Positions 44,551 through 52,982 of a DNA stretch of 64,000 bases are shown piece by piece. Within the stretch, counting starts at the first letter, position 1. Each line of letters opens with the position of its first letter. The DNA comes from Rummeliibacillus sp044763875 (GTDB lineage: Bacteria > Bacillota > Bacilli > Bacillales_A > Planococcaceae). The stretch lies in assembly GCF_044763875.1 (NCBI RefSeq), contig NZ_JBIWGZ010000006.1:124001-188000 (forward strand), given 5' to 3'. The notes beneath the pieces were generated by a model. It saw only the letters and a list, made by a program, of their open reading frames with translations. It made no database searches and had not been told where the DNA came from. Made by a program: the position numbers and the translations under genes.

Positions 44551-46494
44551 TCATATTGCACGAATATGTGATAAGTAACGCCAACGTATTAAATAGAAAT
44601 AACATAGTTGCACACTTGTAATTGCTGCTAGTACGAGGAATGTTTCTTTTAGTATAGATAAATCTGCAATTCCTTTCCAGAACACTTGGAGCGCCATAAA
44701 AGCAAATGTACTATGGAACATCGCTAGTCCCCACGGCAAAAAGAACTGTGGTATTAACTGACTATTAACAATCTTACGTAATTCTTTATCTGTTATACCC
44801 ATTCTACGTAATGCATCAAATTGCTTTTTATCTTCTTCAAGCCCGGTGTATAGTTTGAAGTATATGAAACTACCTGAAGCAAGGAAAAAGACTGTCGCAG
44901 CCAATAAACCGATAAATAATAACAAGGCAAACGTCGAACGTAAGAATGAATAATCTAGCCCTGGATTTTCAAAGTAAAAAGGCAAATCATTTTCGTGGTT
45001 AGTCATATATGCTTCTGTCATAATTGCATCTAAATTTGTACCAATATCTTTTGTTTCCGTCCATTGTGGCACATAGAATACAAATATGTGGTTGGTAGAC
45101 TGCTTTGCATTCGCACCTATCATAGGCTCTTTGATCAAACGAAAATCCTCATCACTAACAACAATAACGTTAGTACCAAGCTCTGTTGGTGAAAATAGTA
45201 CCTTTGGATACACTTTATCGATATAAAGTGGAACACTATTTTCTTGTAAAATGGTTTCTACTTTTTTATATTGAAGTTCATTTATGGAATCCTCTGAATA
45301 TGGTAAAAACATCGCTTCTCCCGGTTTTAAACGAACTACTGGATATCCAAAAACAAGTGCTAATCTGTTTATATCAGACTGAGTAATAATTTTAACAGGC
45401 TTTTTTGTGTTGGAAGAAGTTTGACGCTTGATATCAAATTTATTGAGATGATAACTAAGCCCTTTCTCCTGTAATTCATCTATTAATCCTGTAATATGTT
45501 CTTTTTCATAAGGATTGTTTAATTTACTTGAATAGACCAATCCCAATGGATTCAATTGGTGATATTGATGCGTAAAAGTAGACATAGAACTCAATGTACC
45601 AATGGCTAAAAAAGCTAATGTTGATACCATGCAAGAGATAAAGAACATTCTTGCATTTTCTCGCATAATAGAAGAAATCTTGGCCATTGAAACAATATGA
45701 TATTTATGCCAATACCATTTTTTATGTTTTCGAATACGAGATATTATAAATGGTACGGAATCTGTAAAAAACAGATATGTCCCTATTATTGCAAATGGCG
45801 GTGTCAAAGTTGCGAAAATAACAAGATATTCCTTTTGAATATTTGAGGCCATCACATACGCAGCAGCTAAAAAGAGAAGACCTGTAATCCCTTTCCACAC
45901 AGAATACTTTGCAATTAGTTCATTTCGCCAATAACCACGCAATAAATTTACTAAATTAGTATCCTTGATAAACATTACACTGATTAATGAAATAATGATA
46001 AATAGACTAGTAAAAGTGCCAATTGTCAATGCAAATGGCTTCCATGAAAAATAGAGAGGTAGACTATCAATTTGTAAAATTTCTCGTACAATCATAAAGA
46101 AAAACTTTGAAAATGCATATCCGAAAACGATTCCGACAATAATCGAAGCAAACCCTATAATCATCGTTTCAAACAATATAAGCTTATTGAGTTGTCTTTT
46201 CTCCATACCTAAATGCAGTAATATACCAAATTCCTTCGAACGCGCTTCTAAAAAAGCTCGCATAGAGTAAAACAAGAAAAACAATGTGAATAGGACAAGA
46301 ATAACTTCTGCTAAAAACATTCCTTGAAAGGCAATCTCGCGTAAAAATTCATCCTCAACTTTTGGATGAAACATTAACATGGAATAAATAAAAAACACCA
46401 TAACAGATGACACACTTGATAAGAAAAAAGCCGCATAGACACGGGTATTTCTGATTACGTTACGGAAAGCGAACTGTCGAAAAGTCACCGACAT
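44551..46494 (-). CDS. BceB-type ABC transporter permease
   Basis: Permease of a Bce-like antimicrobial-peptide detoxification transporter, 647 aa. Ten helices are expected: one near 18-40, FtsX-type groups at 55-75, 110-135 and 155-175, and a C-terminal group after about 530. A large extracellular domain (about 320-520) lies between helices 7 and 8, the hallmark of BceB. It probably frees lipid II-cycle intermediates from peptides such as bacitracin and passes the flux signal to the kinase. Overlaps the ATPase gene by 35 nt. Confidence 0.9.
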   Translation of the reverse strand: MSVTFRQFAFRNVIRNTRVYAAFFLSSVSSVMVFFIYSMLMFHPKVEDEFLREIAFQGMFLAEVILVLFTLFFLFYSMRAFLEARSKEFGILLHLGMEKRQLNKLILFETMIIGFASIIVGIVFGYAFSKFFFMIVREILQIDSLPLYFSWKPFALTIGTFTSLFIIISLISVMFIKDTNLVNLLRGYWRNELIAKYSVWKGITGLLFLAAAYVMASNIQKEYLVIFATLTPPFAIIGTYLFFTDSVPFIISRIRKHKKWYWHKYHIVSMAKISSIMRENARMFFISCMVSTLAFLAIGTLSSMSTFTHQYHQLNPLGLVYSSKLNNPYEKEHITGLIDELQEKGLSYHLNKFDIKRQTSSNTKKPVKIITQSDINRLALVFGYPVVRLKPGEAMFLPYSEDSINELQYKKVETILQENSVPLYIDKVYPKVLFSPTELGTNVIVVSDEDFRLIKEPMIGANAKQSTNHIFVFYVPQWTETKDIGTNLDAIMTEAYMTNHENDLPFYFENPGLDYSFLRSTFALLLFIGLLAATVFFLASGSFIYFKLYTGLEEDKKQFDALRRMGITDKELRKIVNSQLIPQFFLPWGLAMFHSTFAFMALQVFWKGIADLSILKETFLVLAAITSVQLCYFYLIRWRYLSHIRAI

Positions 46495-47233
46495 GACCTC
46501 CCAGTAGGCTCAACACATTTAAAATGGCTTGAAAAAATGTTTGGCGGTGATTATCTTTATAAATTTCATTAAAATATTCTCCGTCTTTAATAAACAACAC
46601 ACGATCACAATAACTAGCTGCAATCGGATCATGTGTTACCATAACAATCGTTGTGTTATCTTGCTTATTAATACGCCCTAGAAGTTCTAGCACATCTTTT
46701 GATGAATTGGAATCTAAATTTCCTGTTGGTTCGTCTGCTAACAACAATGATGGTTTATGAATAATGGCACGTCCAATCGCTGTTTTTTGAGCTTGTCCAC
46801 CAGAAATCTCATTTGGACGTTTATCAAGGATATTTTCTATACATAATTGCTTCGTAACGTCCTTTAACCGAGTTTGCATTGTTTCAAGGTCTTGGTCATC
46901 AAGCGTTAAGGGTAATACGATATTTTCTTCAACCGTTAACATTTGTAACAAATTGAAATCTTGAAATACAAAGCCTAGTTGACGTCTTCTAAAATAAGCT
47001 AAGTCGTTTTTCTTTAAGTCATGAGGCTTTACATCATTTACGATAATCTCACCTGATGTTGGTGTATCAATAGTGGAAATCATATTAAGAAGTGTTGTCT
47101 TCCCACTTCCCGATGGCCCCATCACTGCTAGAAACTCACCTTTTTCTACTTCGAAGCTTAGTTGATTGACCGCACGATGCGTAACTTTTCCTTCGTATAC
47201 TTTTGTTACGTCTTGGATTTTCAAAATCGACAT
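46460..47233 (-). CDS. BceA-type ABC transporter ATP-binding protein
   Basis: ATPase of 257 aa with Walker A GPSGSGKTTLLNMI (about 39-52), Q-loop FVFQDFNLL, signature SGGQAQKTAIGRA and Walker B LLLADEPTGNLDS. The C-terminus runs on about 30 residues past the usual end because the frame crosses into bceB. It follows the kinase gene by 20 nt. Confidence 0.93.
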   Translation of the reverse strand: MSILKIQDVTKVYEGKVTHRAVNQLSFEVEKGEFLAVMGPSGSGKTTLLNMISTIDTPTSGEIIVNDVKPHDLKKNDLAYFRRRQLGFVFQDFNLLQMLTVEENIVLPLTLDDQDLETMQTRLKDVTKQLCIENILDKRPNEISGGQAQKTAIGRAIIHKPSLLLADEPTGNLDSNSSKDVLELLGRINKQDNTTIVMVTHDPIAASYCDRVLFIKDGEYFNEIYKDNHRQTFFQAILNVLSLLGGHVGDFSTVRFP

Positions 47234-47253
47234 ATACGATTACCTCAATTCTT

Positions 47254-48243
47254 TTACGAATGCTGGAAGTACACTTGAATCGATGTACCTCTACCTACTT
47301 CAGAGTCAATTTTCAATTGATGACCAAGCTTATCGCAAACCTCTTTTGCTAAATATAAGCCCATTCCAGTAGACTCACCTGTTTTACGTCCATTTTCACC
47401 CGTAAAGAACGCTTTTGTAACACGTTTCAAATCGGATGGAGGGATCCCTATCCCCTCATCTCTAATAGTTAGAATAATTTGCGAATCCTTAATTGTCGCA
47501 GATAAATACAATTTCTTACCATCTTCGAAAGTATATTTCACTGCATTGGTGATGAATTGACCGATAATAAACTTTATCCATTTTGGATCGGTTGGTACGA
47601 TGCAATCCTCTGCGATATCAATATTAGGGTACACATGATTCGTTATAAATAATCGTTTATTTTCATTCACTAATGAGCTAACTAACGGACGTAATGCTAC
47701 TTGCTCAATTTTCATATCCTCTTCAAAAGTATCTAGACGCGCATTCATCAAAACGGTTTCAAGCCCATGCTTCAAACGGTCCACTTCTTCTTGAACACTG
47801 ACCTTATCTAGCTCACCATCTTCTTGTAAAAGCAATTCCAAAACGCTAATCGGCGTTTTCATCTGATGTACCCATTGATTCATAAATTGAAGATGGCGAT
47901 TTTGCTGCGCATACAATGCTTGTGCTTCTAATTGATAAATTTTATAAAGTTCATGAATATATGTTTCTGTTGCAATATGTTCTGGGGTTTTCGCATTATG
48001 TTGTAATACATCTTCCATTTTGTTAGGCAGTTGAAGTACTTTTTTATAGAATGATTGTCGCATTATATAACGCGCACATAAAAAGGTTACTGTTAGTACG
48101 AGTGAAATAATAATGGAATATATAGCTGTGTCCATATTGCGAAAGCCATCTAACCGATATATTAAGAGGATAAATAGTACAAGCAATATATCAAAGAATA
48201 TATAGCCAAAATGATCTTTTACAAATAGTTTTATAGACTCCAT
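47254..48243 (-). CDS. BceS-type intramembrane-sensing histidine kinase
   Basis: Kinase of 329 aa with two close helices (about 12-30 and 38-58) and almost no extracellular loop, as in kinases that sense through a BceAB transporter. The phospho-acceptor is His126 in WVHQMKTPIS; the ATPase domain has NAVKYTF, DEGIGIP and GESTGMGLYLAK. It lies 3 nt after its regulator gene. Confidence 0.93.
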   Translation of the reverse strand: MESIKLFVKDHFGYIFFDILLVLFILLIYRLDGFRNMDTAIYSIIISLVLTVTFLCARYIMRQSFYKKVLQLPNKMEDVLQHNAKTPEHIATETYIHELYKIYQLEAQALYAQQNRHLQFMNQWVHQMKTPISVLELLLQEDGELDKVSVQEEVDRLKHGLETVLMNARLDTFEEDMKIEQVALRPLVSSLVNENKRLFITNHVYPNIDIAEDCIVPTDPKWIKFIIGQFITNAVKYTFEDGKKLYLSATIKDSQIILTIRDEGIGIPPSDLKRVTKAFFTGENGRKTGESTGMGLYLAKEVCDKLGHQLKIDSEVGRGTSIQVYFQHS

Positions 48244-48246
48244 TCG

Positions 48247-48951
48247 TTATTGCTCCTCTTCACATAGAACAAAGCGATATCCAGCTCCACGTACCGTTTC
48301 AATAGTCGATTGAACATGATAATCCGAAAGCTTTTTGCGCACTCGCGTCATATTTACATTCAGTGTGTTTTCGTCTACAAAAGCTTGATCATCCCATAAT
48401 TCTTCCAATAGCTTCTCTCTTGATACAACTTTTGGAGCTTGTCCCATTAATAACTCCAAAATAATACATTCTTTTTTCTGAAGAGGTATTTCTGCATTCT
48501 TCGTTTGTAATTCCATGCGTTCTAAAAATAGCTTTAGCTGGCCTTGCTTGATCGTTCTTTCTTCTTGCTTTGTTGCATATTCTCCATAGGACCTGCGTAA
48601 GTGGCTTTTGATCTTCGCTAAGACGATTTCATAGTTAAATGGCTTTGTGATAAAATCATCGCCACCATTCTCTAAAGCAAAAATTTGATCCATCTCGCCT
48701 GATCTTGCTGAGATAAATATTATTGGACAGGTCGTCAGCTGCCTTAGCTGACGACACCAATAATAACCATCAAATGAAGGCAAGTTAATATCAAGCAAAA
48801 CAAGATGAGGATTGAACGCTTTAAAGTCATCAAGTATATTGTCAAAAGATTCAACTGCTATTACATCATAGTGATACTTACGTAGCGTATCTGCTAATAA
48901 TGTAGCAATTTTCAAATCATCTTCTACGATTAATATTCGATGTGTATTCAT
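48247..48951 (-). CDS. BceR-type response regulator
   Basis: OmpR-family regulator of 234 aa: receiver with Asp54 and Lys at about 103 (ITKPFNYE), then a winged helix (about 135-230) ending TVRGAGYRF. First gene of bceRSAB. Only 42 nt separate it from the end of lplJ, with no clear terminator or promoter, so read-through from lplJ is possible. RBS GGAGGGG before the ATG. Confidence 0.92.
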   Translation of the reverse strand: MNTHRILIVEDDLKIATLLADTLRKYHYDVIAVESFDNILDDFKAFNPHLVLLDINLPSFDGYYWCRQLRQLTTCPIIFISARSGEMDQIFALENGGDDFITKPFNYEIVLAKIKSHLRRSYGEYATKQEERTIKQGQLKLFLERMELQTKNAEIPLQKKECIILELLMGQAPKVVSREKLLEELWDDQAFVDENTLNVNMTRVRKKLSDYHVQSTIETVRGAGYRFVLCEEEQ

Positions 48952-48993
48952 TTAGTCTCCCCTCCATCTTATAGGTGCATTCGCACAAAAAAA

Positions 48994-49995
48994 TTAATAA
49001 ATAAGTTTTAAAAAGTCTTCTTTTGAAACGCCACCAAAGTATTTTGGAATATCAATGCCTTCTAAGGCATCCGAAATTGTATGTGGTTCATATTTTTTTC
49101 CATTTAGTACATTTTCGATATCTTCCATATCTCCGACACCAAAGAAGTCGCCGAAAATATGAACTTCTTCCATGATACCTTTGTTTACTTCTAAACGTAA
49201 ATCAATAAATCCAGAAGAGAATTTTTTTGTACGTTGAATATTGAATTTCGGTGATTGACCATAGTTCCAATCCCATTGTTGATAGCGTTCTTCAGATAGT
49301 TTATATATATTTTTCCAATCTTCTTCTGTCAGTTCGTAATATTGAATGTTTTCTTCGCCGCCAAAAATGGATTTTAAAATCTCCATTCTGAATTCCTCTA
49401 CTGAGATTGGGTTTTCCATAAAATCTACAATATTAGCAACACGAGAGCGGACTGATTTTATACCTTTGGATTCAATTTTTTCTTTCTTCACTTTTAGCGC
49501 TGATACAACAGCATCTATATTGCAATTATACATGAGTGTTCCGTGACTGAACATGCGGCCTTTTGTTGAGAACATTGCATTTCCAGAGATTTTACGTCCT
49601 TCTGCAAGGATATCATTACGACCAGATAATTCCGAATCAATACCTAATTTTTTCATAGCATCTACGACAGGTTGTGTGAACTTTTTAAAATTTTGAAATG
49701 ACTCACCGTCATCCTTTGTCAAAAAGCTAAAGTTTAAATTGCCTAAATCATGATACACAGCTCCACCACCAGATAATCGACGCACTACGATAACACCATT
49801 CTCTTCCACGTAGTCTGTGTTAATTTCTTCAATTGTATTTTGGTTTCTTCCAATAATAATTGAAGGCTGATTAATATAAAACAGTAAAAAAGAATCTTTT
49901 TCAACATTCATTGTTTTTAACGCATATTCCTCTATCGCTAAGTTAATGCGTGGATCATTAATTCCTTTGTTATCAATAAAATACATACTTTTCAC
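48994..49995 (-). CDS. lplJ: Lipoate-protein ligase
   Basis: Uses ATP to attach free lipoate to lipoyl domains of GcvH and the 2-oxoacid dehydrogenases. The 333-aa product has the family motif VVRRLSGGGAVYHDLGNLNFSF (residues about 71-92), the catalytic Lys in GRKISGNAMFS (about 135) and an accessory C-terminal domain (about 250-333). Same type as B. subtilis LplJ (YhfJ). Divergent from the small yhfH gene. Confidence 0.93.
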   Translation of the reverse strand: MKSMYFIDNKGINDPRINLAIEEYALKTMNVEKDSFLLFYINQPSIIIGRNQNTIEEINTDYVEENGVIVVRRLSGGGAVYHDLGNLNFSFLTKDDGESFQNFKKFTQPVVDAMKKLGIDSELSGRNDILAEGRKISGNAMFSTKGRMFSHGTLMYNCNIDAVVSALKVKKEKIESKGIKSVRSRVANIVDFMENPISVEEFRMEILKSIFGGEENIQYYELTEEDWKNIYKLSEERYQQWDWNYGQSPKFNIQRTKKFSSGFIDLRLEVNKGIMEEVHIFGDFFGVGDMEDIENVLNGKKYEPHTISDALEGIDIPKYFGGVSKEDFLKLIY

Positions 49996-50044
49996 TCCTT
50001 ATATATTGTCATAAATTATTTTAACTTAATTTTAAACTTTTGTA

Positions 50045-50074
50045 TTGACACAAACATCTGTGTTATAATACAAT
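50045..50074 (+). promoter_or_regulatory. yhfH promoter with internal inverted repeat
   Basis: TTGACA-N18-TACAAT; an overlapping reading TTGTAT-N18-TATAAT is also good. The spacer holds ACACA-N6-TGTGT, a possible operator. A regulator is not identified. Confidence 0.6.
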
Positions 50075-50125
50075 ACATAATAACAAAACAGTAATATAAC
50101 AGTATTGATAAGGAGGAGATTTTCA

Positions 50126-50251
50126 ATGTTAGAAAACGTTGTTGAATTTTTTAAGAACTTACCAGATAAACACTGTGTAGAATGTGGCGAAAAAATTGAA
50201 GAACAAAGCGAGTGCTATACAAACACTTGTGAACATTGCAACACTCTTTAA
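50126..50251 (+). CDS. yhfH: YhfH family small zinc-ribbon-like protein
   Basis: A 41-aa protein, MLENVVEFFKNLPDKHC followed by VECGEKIEEQSECYTNTCEHC and a short tail. Two pairs of cysteines (CVEC and, 15 residues on, CEHC) suggest a single zinc ribbon. Length and sequence match B. subtilis YhfH, which lies near lplJ there too. AAGGAGGAG lies 7 nt upstream and the promoter is strong, so it is surely expressed. Function unknown. Confidence 0.85.
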   Translation: MLENVVEFFKNLPDKHCVECGEKIEEQSECYTNTCEHCNTL

Positions 50252-50367
50252 TCTTTTACTAGTCTTTTATATTACGTACTAAACGCTTCCCCAAAAACGT
50301 TTAGTAACTCACTTCCTCGTCTTTTGTCTGAACCGCAGAAGATGAACTTATAAGTAAATCGCTTACG

Positions 50368-50410
50368 TAAAAAGCGTAAAGAGCCTGAACAACTCTTTAC
50401 GCTTTTTTTA
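50368..50410 (+). terminator. yhfH terminator
   Basis: AAAAAGCGTAAAGAG pairs with CTCTTTACGCTTTTT (9-nt loop) followed by T residues. A smaller hairpin ACTAAACG/CGTTTAGT lies before it at 50279-50306. Confidence 0.85.
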
Positions 50411-50416
50411 TTTATT

Positions 50417-50675
50417 TGAGTCAATTTCATAATTCCATTTTGTTTTTTTTAATACGAACATTTCAACACATTAACTTTTCAATATTGGGATGTTCCGCTA
50501 CAGACGGCGCTTTCCACGGGCTTGGCTTCAATCTCCTCGTCACTACGTTCCTGCGGGGCTTTCAGTTCAAGCTTTTCCCGTAGGAGTCGCCTTCTTTCGC
50601 TCCACAATTTCCAAAATTGGATATCATTAAATGTTCGTATATTTTATATGAATAATGCATTATGAAATTGATTCA
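50417..50675. mobile_element. MITE-like element copy 2
   Basis: A 259-bp element with 47-bp imperfect terminal inverted repeats (50417-50463 and 50629-50675). They match at 34 of 47 positions without gaps: 16 of the outer 17 (TGARTCAATTTCATAAT) and all of the inner 12 (ATACGAACATTT). The centre is the GC-rich repeat family core (50490-50606), largely identical to copy 1. The right end stops exactly before the TAA of the LLM monooxygenase gene. No open frame and no clear target duplication. Confidence 0.7.
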
Positions 50676-51710
50676 TTAATCTTTAATATATTGATTGACT
50701 TTAGGCATGATTTTTGTTGCTAATAGTTCAATAGAGTGCGCAACTGTTTCAAACGGTTGACCTCCAATATCTAACTGTGCCAAAAATCTCGTATGACCAA
50801 GTAGTTCGTGTTGCTTCAAAATCTTCTCAACAACCTCATCTGGGCTTCCGACAAATAAAGCTGTATTAGGACCTGTCATTTTTTCAAAACCTTCACGATC
50901 CAAACGGAAAGTCATACCACGTTGCTTATTAACGTAGCCCCAATAGTTCTTGTAGTATCCATAAAACTCATCTCTAGCTTTCTGACCATGTTCTGTAAAG
51001 TAACCATGACCAGTAACAGCTACTTTATATTGCTCTTTCGGATGTCCTGCTGCGATAAATTCACGTTTATACGCTTCTACCAGCGGAACAAAGTAATGTG
51101 GATCTCCACCAAGTATTGCAAGTGCTAAACCCATACCAAAGCGTCCGGCTCTCATCGCACTCTCTGGTGTACCGCCAACACCTATCCATGTTGGGATCAC
51201 TGTTGATGCACGAGGGGAAATTTCTGCATTTTTTAGCGGCGCCCGTAAATTACCATGCCAACTTAATCGTTCTTCCTTATTTAATCGTAGCCATAGCTCC
51301 AGATGCTCTTCGAATAACTCATTGTACTGTTCTATGTTATATCCGAATAATGGGAAGGATTCGATAAACGCTCCTCTTCCTGCAATTATTTCTGCACGTC
51401 CATCTGATAGTAAATCCAATGTCGCAAAATCTTCATATAATCGAACAGGATCAACTGTACTTAATACTGTTGTAGTACTTGTTAGATGAATATTCTTTGT
51501 TTGTTGAGCAATCGCACTTAACACAACCGGTACAGATGAAACAGCATAATCTAAACGGTGATGCTCTCCAACGCCAAATATTTGTAGCCCTAGTTCATCA
51601 GCTAATTTTGCTGCTGCCATTACTTCATTAATTCGTTCCTTTGCCGATACAGTTTGACCAGTGTATGGGTTTGGGCCGATATCAGCTAATGTGTATACGC
51701 CAAATTCCAT
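50676..51710 (-). CDS. LLM-class flavin-dependent monooxygenase
   Basis: Bacterial-luciferase-like TIM-barrel oxidoreductase of 344 aa, probably using FMNH2 or F420-like flavin. Family features: GVGEHHRLDYAVSSVPVVLSAIA (about 46-68), LDLLSDGRAEIIAGRGA and PTWIGVGGTPESAMRAGRFGMGLALAILGG. It lies 13 nt after the VOC dioxygenase and is likely co-transcribed with it. The pair may attack aromatic or other xenobiotic compounds; the substrate is unknown. The stop codon touches a MITE-like element. Confidence 0.9.
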   Translation of the reverse strand: MEFGVYTLADIGPNPYTGQTVSAKERINEVMAAAKLADELGLQIFGVGEHHRLDYAVSSVPVVLSAIAQQTKNIHLTSTTTVLSTVDPVRLYEDFATLDLLSDGRAEIIAGRGAFIESFPLFGYNIEQYNELFEEHLELWLRLNKEERLSWHGNLRAPLKNAEISPRASTVIPTWIGVGGTPESAMRAGRFGMGLALAILGGDPHYFVPLVEAYKREFIAAGHPKEQYKVAVTGHGYFTEHGQKARDEFYGYYKNYWGYVNKQRGMTFRLDREGFEKMTGPNTALFVGSPDEVVEKILKQHELLGHTRFLAQLDIGGQPFETVAHSIELLATKIMPKVNQYIKD

Positions 51711-51723
51711 TGTCTTCTACTCC

Positions 51724-52560
51724 TTATTTTTCAACAATTATACGATTGCCAAATGGATCAACTGTAATAAAACCATTTTCTATTTTTTCAACTGATGCAC
51801 CTATTGTAGTTAATCGTTTCATGATATCTTCATCACGTTCATCTAATTGCACTGTAAAGCTTTGCAAACCGACTTGCTTTTCAGCGGGCTTTGGTGCACC
51901 TTCGCCATTCCATGTATTTAATCCGATATGATGGTGATAATCCCCAGTAGAGATAAATAGTGCTTGTCTGCCGTATTTTAGCACTACTTGATAGCCTAAT
52001 GCTGAGTAAAATTCTTTTGCTTTTTCGAGATTTCCTACATGTAAATGAATATGTCCCATCACAGTATTAGCGGGTAGCCCTCTCCATTCACCCTGTTCAC
52101 TTTGCATTAAATCTTTAAAATCCAAAGGTTCTGTTTTCATAAATACTTGGTTACCATTCCATGTCCATTCTTCAGGTACACGGTCTGCATAAATTTCAAT
52201 ACCATTGTTGTCCGGATCGCTTAAATAAAGTGCTTCACTCACATCATGATCGGATGCTCCAAAATAGATACCTCTTTGTTGTAGATGCTTAACAATATTC
52301 GCCAATTCTTTACGACTAGGTAGAAGAATAGCAAAATGATATAGACCTGTTGTTTTTTGAGGCGATTGATATGCACCTTCTGGTTGAATAATTGATAAAA
52401 TGCTTGATTGACCATCTGTTGTGAAAGTTACACGGTCTACTGTTTGCTGTAAAATTTGAAATCCAATTATCTCTGTATAATATTTTATAGAACGGTCTAA
52501 ATCTGCTACTTTTATTTCAACATGTTTCACATACATATTAGGTTTTTCATGATACTTCAT
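51724..52560 (-). CDS. VOC-family ring-cleavage dioxygenase (CatE-like)
   Basis: Extradiol-type glyoxalase/dioxygenase of 278 aa with two VOC modules (about 8-125 and 160-275). Likely metal ligands: His in GLYHFAILLPSR (about 94), His in VMGHIHLHVGN (about 172) and Glu near IEIYADRVPEEW. Similar in size and layout to B. subtilis catechol-2,3-dioxygenase CatE. First gene of a two-gene operon with a strong promoter and an inverted repeat at its start point, so it is probably induced by phenolic or electrophilic stress (inference). Confidence 0.88.
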   Translation of the reverse strand: MKYHEKPNMYVKHVEIKVADLDRSIKYYTEIIGFQILQQTVDRVTFTTDGQSSILSIIQPEGAYQSPQKTTGLYHFAILLPSRKELANIVKHLQQRGIYFGASDHDVSEALYLSDPDNNGIEIYADRVPEEWTWNGNQVFMKTEPLDFKDLMQSEQGEWRGLPANTVMGHIHLHVGNLEKAKEFYSALGYQVVLKYGRQALFISTGDYHHHIGLNTWNGEGAPKPAEKQVGLQSFTVQLDERDEDIMKRLTTIGASVEKIENGFITVDPFGNRIIVEK

Positions 52561-52583
52561 GACAGTCCCTCTTTTCTATTAAC

Positions 52584-52628
52584 TTACTTTTCGTAACTTA
52601 CTATATTTTAGTTATTAAATTATGTCAA
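52584..52628 (-). promoter_or_regulatory. VOC-LLM operon promoter and candidate operator
   Basis: TTGACA-N17-TATAGT on the minus strand (-35 at 52623-52628, -10 at 52600-52605), a near-consensus sigma-A promoter. TTAC-GAAAA-GTAA (52584-52596) lies at the likely start point, and CAAGTTACTTG (52626-52636) overlaps the -35. TTAC...GTAA symmetry recalls MarR/DUF24 regulators such as CatR or YodB, but I cannot confirm a match. Confidence 0.5.
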
Positions 52629-52744
52629 GTAACTTGTTTTCCAAAAGACATATGCATTAACTTAGATAAAATAACGGCTAGAAGAAAAAGAGGATGATAG
52701 ATTCTATAGTTAGAGTAAATTGTATTTTTTGTTTACGCATCCAG

Positions 52745-52871
52745 TTGATTGGAACGGAGGGCGGCGACTTCAGTGGGAAAAGCGGGACAGTCGAGACCCT
52801 GGACTGAGCAACGCGAAGGAAGCGGCTCGGCCCCGCCCACGGAAAGCGTCCGCCCGCAGTGGAAATCGACG
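52745..52871. repeat. GC-rich intergenic repeat, divergent copy
   Basis: A 127-nt GC-rich block running GGCGACTTCAGTGGGAAAAGC ... CCCACGGAAAGCG, the same layout as the reverse complement of the elements at 38.0 and 50.5 kb (GGCGACTCCTACGGGAAAAGC ... CCCGTGGAAAGCG). The middle differs, and no AT-rich inverted ends were found. It lies between the dioxygenase promoter and the yhgE terminator. Confidence 0.6.
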
Positions 52872-52884
52872 GTCTTTTTAGCGT

Positions 52885-52932
52885 AAAAAAAAGCTGTAGA
52901 CAAACTCAAAATCTCTTGAGTTTATCTACAGC
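52885..52932 (-). terminator. yhgE terminator
   Basis: GCTGTAGATAAACTCAA pairs with TTGAGTTTGTCTACAGC on the minus strand (6-nt loop), followed by eight T. Confidence 0.9.
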
Positions 52933-52982
52933 CTGAGATCAGAAGAATATCCAATCTCAAATTAAAATGCTAATTTATTTTC

